Of a stretch of DNA of 48,944 nt, positions 45,844-48,944 are shown in pieces (positions within the stretch are counted from its first letter, which is position 1; each line of letters begins with the position of its first letter). The DNA lies in NCBI GenBank assembly GCA_018304165.1, contig JAGVWS010000036.1, positions 1 through 48,944 on the forward strand. Direction: 5' to 3'. A program made the translations under genes and the position numbers. Source of the DNA: Candidatus Pacearchaeota archaeon (GTDB lineage: Archaea; Nanobdellota; Nanobdellia; Pacearchaeales; GW2011-AR1). The notes under the pieces are model-generated. The model had not been told where the DNA came from. It worked only from the letters and a program-made list of their open reading frames with translations, and made no database searches.

Positions 45844-46011
45844 TTTACTGATATATTATAGTCTGCGCGCTCACCATAATAATCATCTACCAATTTATTA
45901 TTGCTTTTATAATATTCACTAATTGCCAAAGCTATTTTTATTTTTGTTATAATGTATGATTAATCTCTAAATTTATAAATGCATCTTTTCTTGTTAGTTG
46001 CAGGAACAAAA

Positions 46012-46968
46012 ATGGTATTATGCTGGATTGCTCTGCCTGTTTTCGCGTTCTTGAGTATCTTCAGCGTGCGCTACAGGAGGCTGGCGAGGGAATCTCTAAA
46101 ATGCCTTTTCAAGACGGCTGTCATGCAGAAATGCGATTCGGAACTTAACCAGAAAATACGCTCGGACATTTCAGGAAGATTAATGAAGATCTCTCCAGGT
46201 ATTTCAAAGCTCTTTTATAATTATTATAAGATAATTACTTTTGTTTTGCTGATTGTACTGCTTTTGTCAGCGTATTTTAGTATAGCTGGAATTTACAATT
46301 ACATCAAGTATGGAAGCTGCAATGGCCCGTCAAGCGATGGATTCTGCATCTTTGATCCAACAGGAAAAAACAGCGCTACAAGCAGGGTATATGGCCTGAA
46401 TGATTGGGAGATAGGAAAAGTGGTTCTGCCAAAAGTAAGCACTGATGACCCGATTATAGGAAACAAAAACGCCAGCCTTACAATTATTGAGTTCGGCTGT
46501 TATCAATGCCCATACACAAAGAAAGCCGAGCCGATTGTGCAGGAAGTTCTTGAGCATTATAATGGAAGAGTTAATCTGCAGTTCAAAAGCTTTGAAATTC
46601 CCAATCATGCTTTAAGTTATCAGACGGGACTTGCGGCAGACTGCGCTTATGAGCAGGGAGCAGACAAATATCTAAAATATCATAAAAAACTCTTTGAAAA
46701 CCAGGAAAATACTACTTATTTTAGCATGGTAGATTATGCCGCTGAACCAGAAGTTGGTCTGGATATAAAGAATTTCACAGCATGCCTTGTAACAGAAAAA
46801 TACAAGAACGAAGTCAGGAATGATACTATTGAAGGCCTGAAGGCGGGAGTTGAAGGCACTCCCACTTTCTTCATAAACGGACAGAAGATAGTAGGCCCAA
46901 AACCATTTAAAACCTTCAAGGCAGTTATAGATGATGAGCTGGAAAAAATTGAAGAGCAGAAAGGATAA
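46012..46968 (+). CDS. Membrane DsbA-like protein with N-terminal Cys domain
   Basis: A TM-containing N-terminal region has scattered cysteines (MVLCWIALPVFAFLSIFS, SLKCLFKTAVMQKCDSE). A second TM (TFVLLIVLLLSAYFSIAGIY) follows, then a DsbA-fold domain with EFGCYQCPYTKKAEP and the cis-proline loop VEGTPTFFING. Numbered from 45979 the active pair is C174-x-x-C177. I prefer the ATG at 46012, because a TATA box (TTTATAAA) touches the track start at 45979, which would put transcription initiation after it. It would handle disulfides of exported proteins, as a second DsbA-like enzyme beside the one at 28776. Confidence 0.8.
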   Translation: MVLCWIALPVFAFLSIFSVRYRRLARESLKCLFKTAVMQKCDSELNQKIRSDISGRLMKISPGISKLFYNYYKIITFVLLIVLLLSAYFSIAGIYNYIKYGSCNGPSSDGFCIFDPTGKNSATSRVYGLNDWEIGKVVLPKVSTDDPIIGNKNASLTIIEFGCYQCPYTKKAEPIVQEVLEHYNGRVNLQFKSFEIPNHALSYQTGLAADCAYEQGADKYLKYHKKLFENQENTTYFSMVDYAAEPEVGLDIKNFTACLVTEKYKNEVRNDTIEGLKAGVEGTPTFFINGQKIVGPKPFKTFKAVIDDELEKIEEQKG

Positions 46969-47072
46969 ATAGATAGAGAAAGGGAGATAGATATAAACTA
47001 AAAGGAATTTGGGTATGAGCAGATAATTATCCTCGGCAGATAATATAATAATTAAATAAGATTTATATAATT

Positions 47073-47681
47073 ATGAACAAAATAATTTTAATAGGTGGCT
47101 CTCCAATTGTAGGTAAAAATTATGCTGCAAGAAAAGTTGCAGAATCTCTTAAACTTCCATGGATTTCTACAGACACAATCAGAGAACAGATGAGAAAAAT
47201 TGTTAGAGAAAAGGATTTTCCAAACCTCTTTGCTCATTCAGAAGCTACGCCGGAAATGGCTGTTGAGTTTCTTTCAAAAAAATCTGCCAAAGAAATTGTA
47301 AAACATCAAAATGACGAAAGTCTTGATGTTTGGAAAAGTGTGAAAGCATTAATTGAGACTGATTATGTTTGGGGTAATTTCATTATTGAGGGTGTGGCTG
47401 TTTTGCCCCATCTAGTAAAAAAGTTGTCTGTGGAAAATAAAGAAATCAAAGTTGTTTTCCTTGTGGATGATAATGTTGAGCGTGTCCGTAAGACGATTTT
47501 TACAAGAGGGTTATGGGATGATGCAGACAAGTATAATGATGATGTAAAAGAGAAAGAAGTTGAATGGGTTGTTGAATTTAACAATTACATTATTAAAGAA
47601 TCAAAGAAATATAGTTTTCCGGTTGTAAAAATTGGAGATAGAAGAAAATATATTGATAAGATAAAAGAATTAATTAAATAA
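47073..47681 (+). CDS. P-loop kinase-like protein
   Basis: The 202-aa protein has a Walker A motif (LIGGSPIVGKNYAA, K15), STDTIREQMRKIV with a possible acidic site, FIIEGVAVLP and VVFLVDDNVERVRKTIFTRG. It most resembles archaeal 2-phosphoglycerate kinase-like or zeta/chloramphenicol-phosphotransferase-like small kinases. The Asn in G-K-N, where T or S is usual, is a deviation that may affect Mg2+ binding. Substrate is unknown. It lies between the DsbA-like gene and the SufS-like gene on the same strand, with no clear link to either. Confidence 0.7.
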   Translation: MNKIILIGGSPIVGKNYAARKVAESLKLPWISTDTIREQMRKIVREKDFPNLFAHSEATPEMAVEFLSKKSAKEIVKHQNDESLDVWKSVKALIETDYVWGNFIIEGVAVLPHLVKKLSVENKEIKVVFLVDDNVERVRKTIFTRGLWDDADKYNDDVKEKEVEWVVEFNNYIIKESKKYSFPVVKIGDRRKYIDKIKELIK

Positions 47682-47711
47682 TAATGTCAAAATAAACAGA
47701 AGACATATAAT

Positions 47712-48935
47712 ATGGGATTATTCAGTTCGGGCTTCAACGTCAATAAAGTAAGGGAAGACTTTCCGTTTATTTCAAATAATAAAGATGCAATCTATTTTGA
47801 TAATGCATGCATGTCCCTCAAGCCAAAGCAAGTCATTGACAAGATGCTTGAATATTATACCCTTTACACAGCATGCGGGGGAAGGAGCCATCACAAATTT
47901 TCTGAGAGAGTTAATGAAGAAGTTGAAAAGGCAAGGCTTGAGGTAAAGAAGTTAATTAATGCGCGGAGCGAGAAAGAGATTATCTTTACAAAGAATACCA
48001 CTGAATCAATAAACCTTGTCGCTAAATCCCTCGGATTAAGAAAAGGCGACGAAGTTATAATAACTGACAAAGAGCACAACTCTAACCTGCTTCCGTGGCT
48101 CAGGCTGAACAAAGATAAGGGCATAATAGTTAAGATAATGGTAAGCAACCAGGATAATACATTCAATATTGAGAATTTCAAGAGGGCCCTGACTAAAAAT
48201 ACCAAACTTGTTTCAGTTCACCACCGCTCAAACCTTGATGGCGTAACAAATCCCATAGAAGAAATCTCAAAGCTAACGCACAGAAACGGCTCTCTACTGC
48301 TTGTTGATGCCGCCCAGTCTGTTCCAAGCATGGAAATAGATGTTAAGAAGCTCAATATTGATTTCATAGCTTTCTCAGGGCACAAAATGCTCGCCCCGAC
48401 GGGAGTTGGAGTTCTTTACGGAAAGCTGGAATTATTAAGCAAACTCTCTCCCTTTATTCTTGGCGGAGAAACAGTTTCAGATTCCTCATATGATTCATAC
48501 ACTCTCAAAGAAGTTCCTCACAGATTTGAGGCAGGCTTACAGAATTACGCGGGAATAATTGGGTTTGGCGAAGCAATCAGATACCTTAAAAAAGTTGGTT
48601 TTAACAATATTGAAAAACAGGAAGCCGCTCTTAACAAGCTTGTAACTGAAAGGCTCATGAATAACAGCAAGATAGAATTAATCGGTCCAAAAGATTACAA
48701 ATTGAGGGGGAACATTTTTTCATTTAATATTAAAGGCATGGAGCCCCATAATGTCTCGAGCATTTTGAACTCGTCAGCCAATATAGCGGTGCGGAGCGGG
48801 GCCCACTGCGTCCATTCATGGTTCAACAAGCACAAGCTTAAGGGAAGCGTCAGGGCATCATTATACTTCTACAACACCGAAGAAGAAGCTCTGAAATTCG
48901 CCGAGGAAGTTGAGAGGATAGCTGGGATGGTATAG
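47712..48935 (+). CDS. Cysteine desulfurase, SufS/CsdA type
   Basis: The 407-aa fold-type I PLP enzyme has YFDNACMSLKPKQV, KNTTESINLVA, EHNSNLLPW, VDAAQSVPSM, the PLP lysine K225 in FSGHKMLAPTGVG, and the active-site cysteine C366 in VRSGAHCVHSW. The short active-site loop distinguishes it from the NifS/IscS type at 22670. It would supply persulfide sulfur, normally to a SufU/SufE partner, but none is seen here; the gene ends nine bases before the window's edge. The usual YLDNAAT is altered to NACM, which places an extra cysteine near the cofactor. Confidence 0.9.
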   Translation: MGLFSSGFNVNKVREDFPFISNNKDAIYFDNACMSLKPKQVIDKMLEYYTLYTACGGRSHHKFSERVNEEVEKARLEVKKLINARSEKEIIFTKNTTESINLVAKSLGLRKGDEVIITDKEHNSNLLPWLRLNKDKGIIVKIMVSNQDNTFNIENFKRALTKNTKLVSVHHRSNLDGVTNPIEEISKLTHRNGSLLLVDAAQSVPSMEIDVKKLNIDFIAFSGHKMLAPTGVGVLYGKLELLSKLSPFILGGETVSDSSYDSYTLKEVPHRFEAGLQNYAGIIGFGEAIRYLKKVGFNNIEKQEAALNKLVTERLMNNSKIELIGPKDYKLRGNIFSFNIKGMEPHNVSSILNSSANIAVRSGAHCVHSWFNKHKLKGSVRASLYFYNTEEEALKFAEEVERIAGMV

Positions 48936-48944
48936 CAATCATCT

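Noticed and set aside
45723-45929. Minus-strand 68-aa ORF (AISEYYKSNNKLVDDYYGER)
   Set aside because: The first half looks protein-like and could be a gene remnant, but more than half of the ORF is the reverse of the DUF3105 coding end, it lacks a ribosome-binding site and starts at TTG. I cannot support it as a gene.
1-48944. CRISPR array
   Set aside because: No set of near-identical 25-40-base repeats with unique spacers of constant length was seen, and no cas gene is present. The repeats found are MITE-like or degenerate tandem units.

Overview
The window looks like a chromosomal segment of a small, AT-rich archaeon, most likely a DPANN member of the Woesearchaeota/Pacearchaeota type. The evidence is archaeal TATA-box promoters, many of them placed so that transcripts would be leaderless. 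Archaeal marker genes are also present: an RtcB ligase with an intein, archease, a DUF2073/Era-like GTPase pair, TrmB and Lrp regulators, an Ogg2-type glycosylase, ThiI without a rhodanese domain, and large PKD-domain surface proteins. Lineage is an inference; no rRNA gene is present. One tRNA gene, tRNA-Leu(CAG), was found.

Layout. 0-1.7 kb holds two covarying hairpin repeats and three small disrupted or possibly disrupted genes, including a decayed DUF2283-type module. 1.7-6.1 kb carries an unknown protein, a duplicated Lrp/AsnC regulator, an Era-like GTPase operon with a Met-rich membrane protein, and a winged-helix nucleotidyltransferase. 6.2-12.7 kb has a MITE-like element and two large secreted PKD proteins separated by an AT-rich tandem-repeat spacer. 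12.7-21.9 kb contains intein-bearing RtcB, a cupin, a convergent spacer with interlocking inverted repeats (pseudoknot candidate), Pcm, tRNA-Leu, an AbrB-nucleotidyltransferase pair, a DUF2283 pair, archease, two pilin-like proteins and a TadC-like membrane protein.

22.0-34.6 kb is an oxidative-stress and sulfur region. It holds peroxiredoxin, a NifS-IscU-(DUF1858+IscA) operon, a 2Fe-2S ferredoxin, superoxide dismutase, TrmB, a DsbA-like protein, a flavin reductase bracketed by two copies of a 190-bp MITE, an 8-oxoG glycosylase, ThiI and a RHH/MazF toxin-antitoxin pair. Peroxiredoxin, NifS and SOD share a GTTAACTT box abutting their starts, which suggests one redox or iron regulon.

34.7-47 kb is the most unusual part: a plus-strand array of mostly membrane-anchored, Cys/His/Met-rich proteins. 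Three consecutive genes end in the identical tail GGMVGGC. They are followed by an array of five short hairpins, a membrane rhodanese, an AHCPLCTG membrane protein, a helical protein, a GPCCCKC protein, a PCYCGC-family protein, a four-TM CCSH protein and a tiny C/H-rich exported protein. After a MazG-like and an ATP-cone nuclease gene come an ArsR regulator with its operator, two small membrane proteins, a CopZ-like chaperone, a His-rich CopA-type Cu(I) ATPase, a zinc-finger-DUF3105 protein and a membrane DsbA-like protein. I infer a copper/thiol-handling system at the cell surface; its biochemistry is not visible from sequence. The window ends with a P-loop kinase and a SufS-type cysteine desulfurase.

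Two MITE-like families occur (two and three copies) with terminal inverted repeats and target-site duplications, but no transposase gene lies in the window. No CRISPR array was seen.
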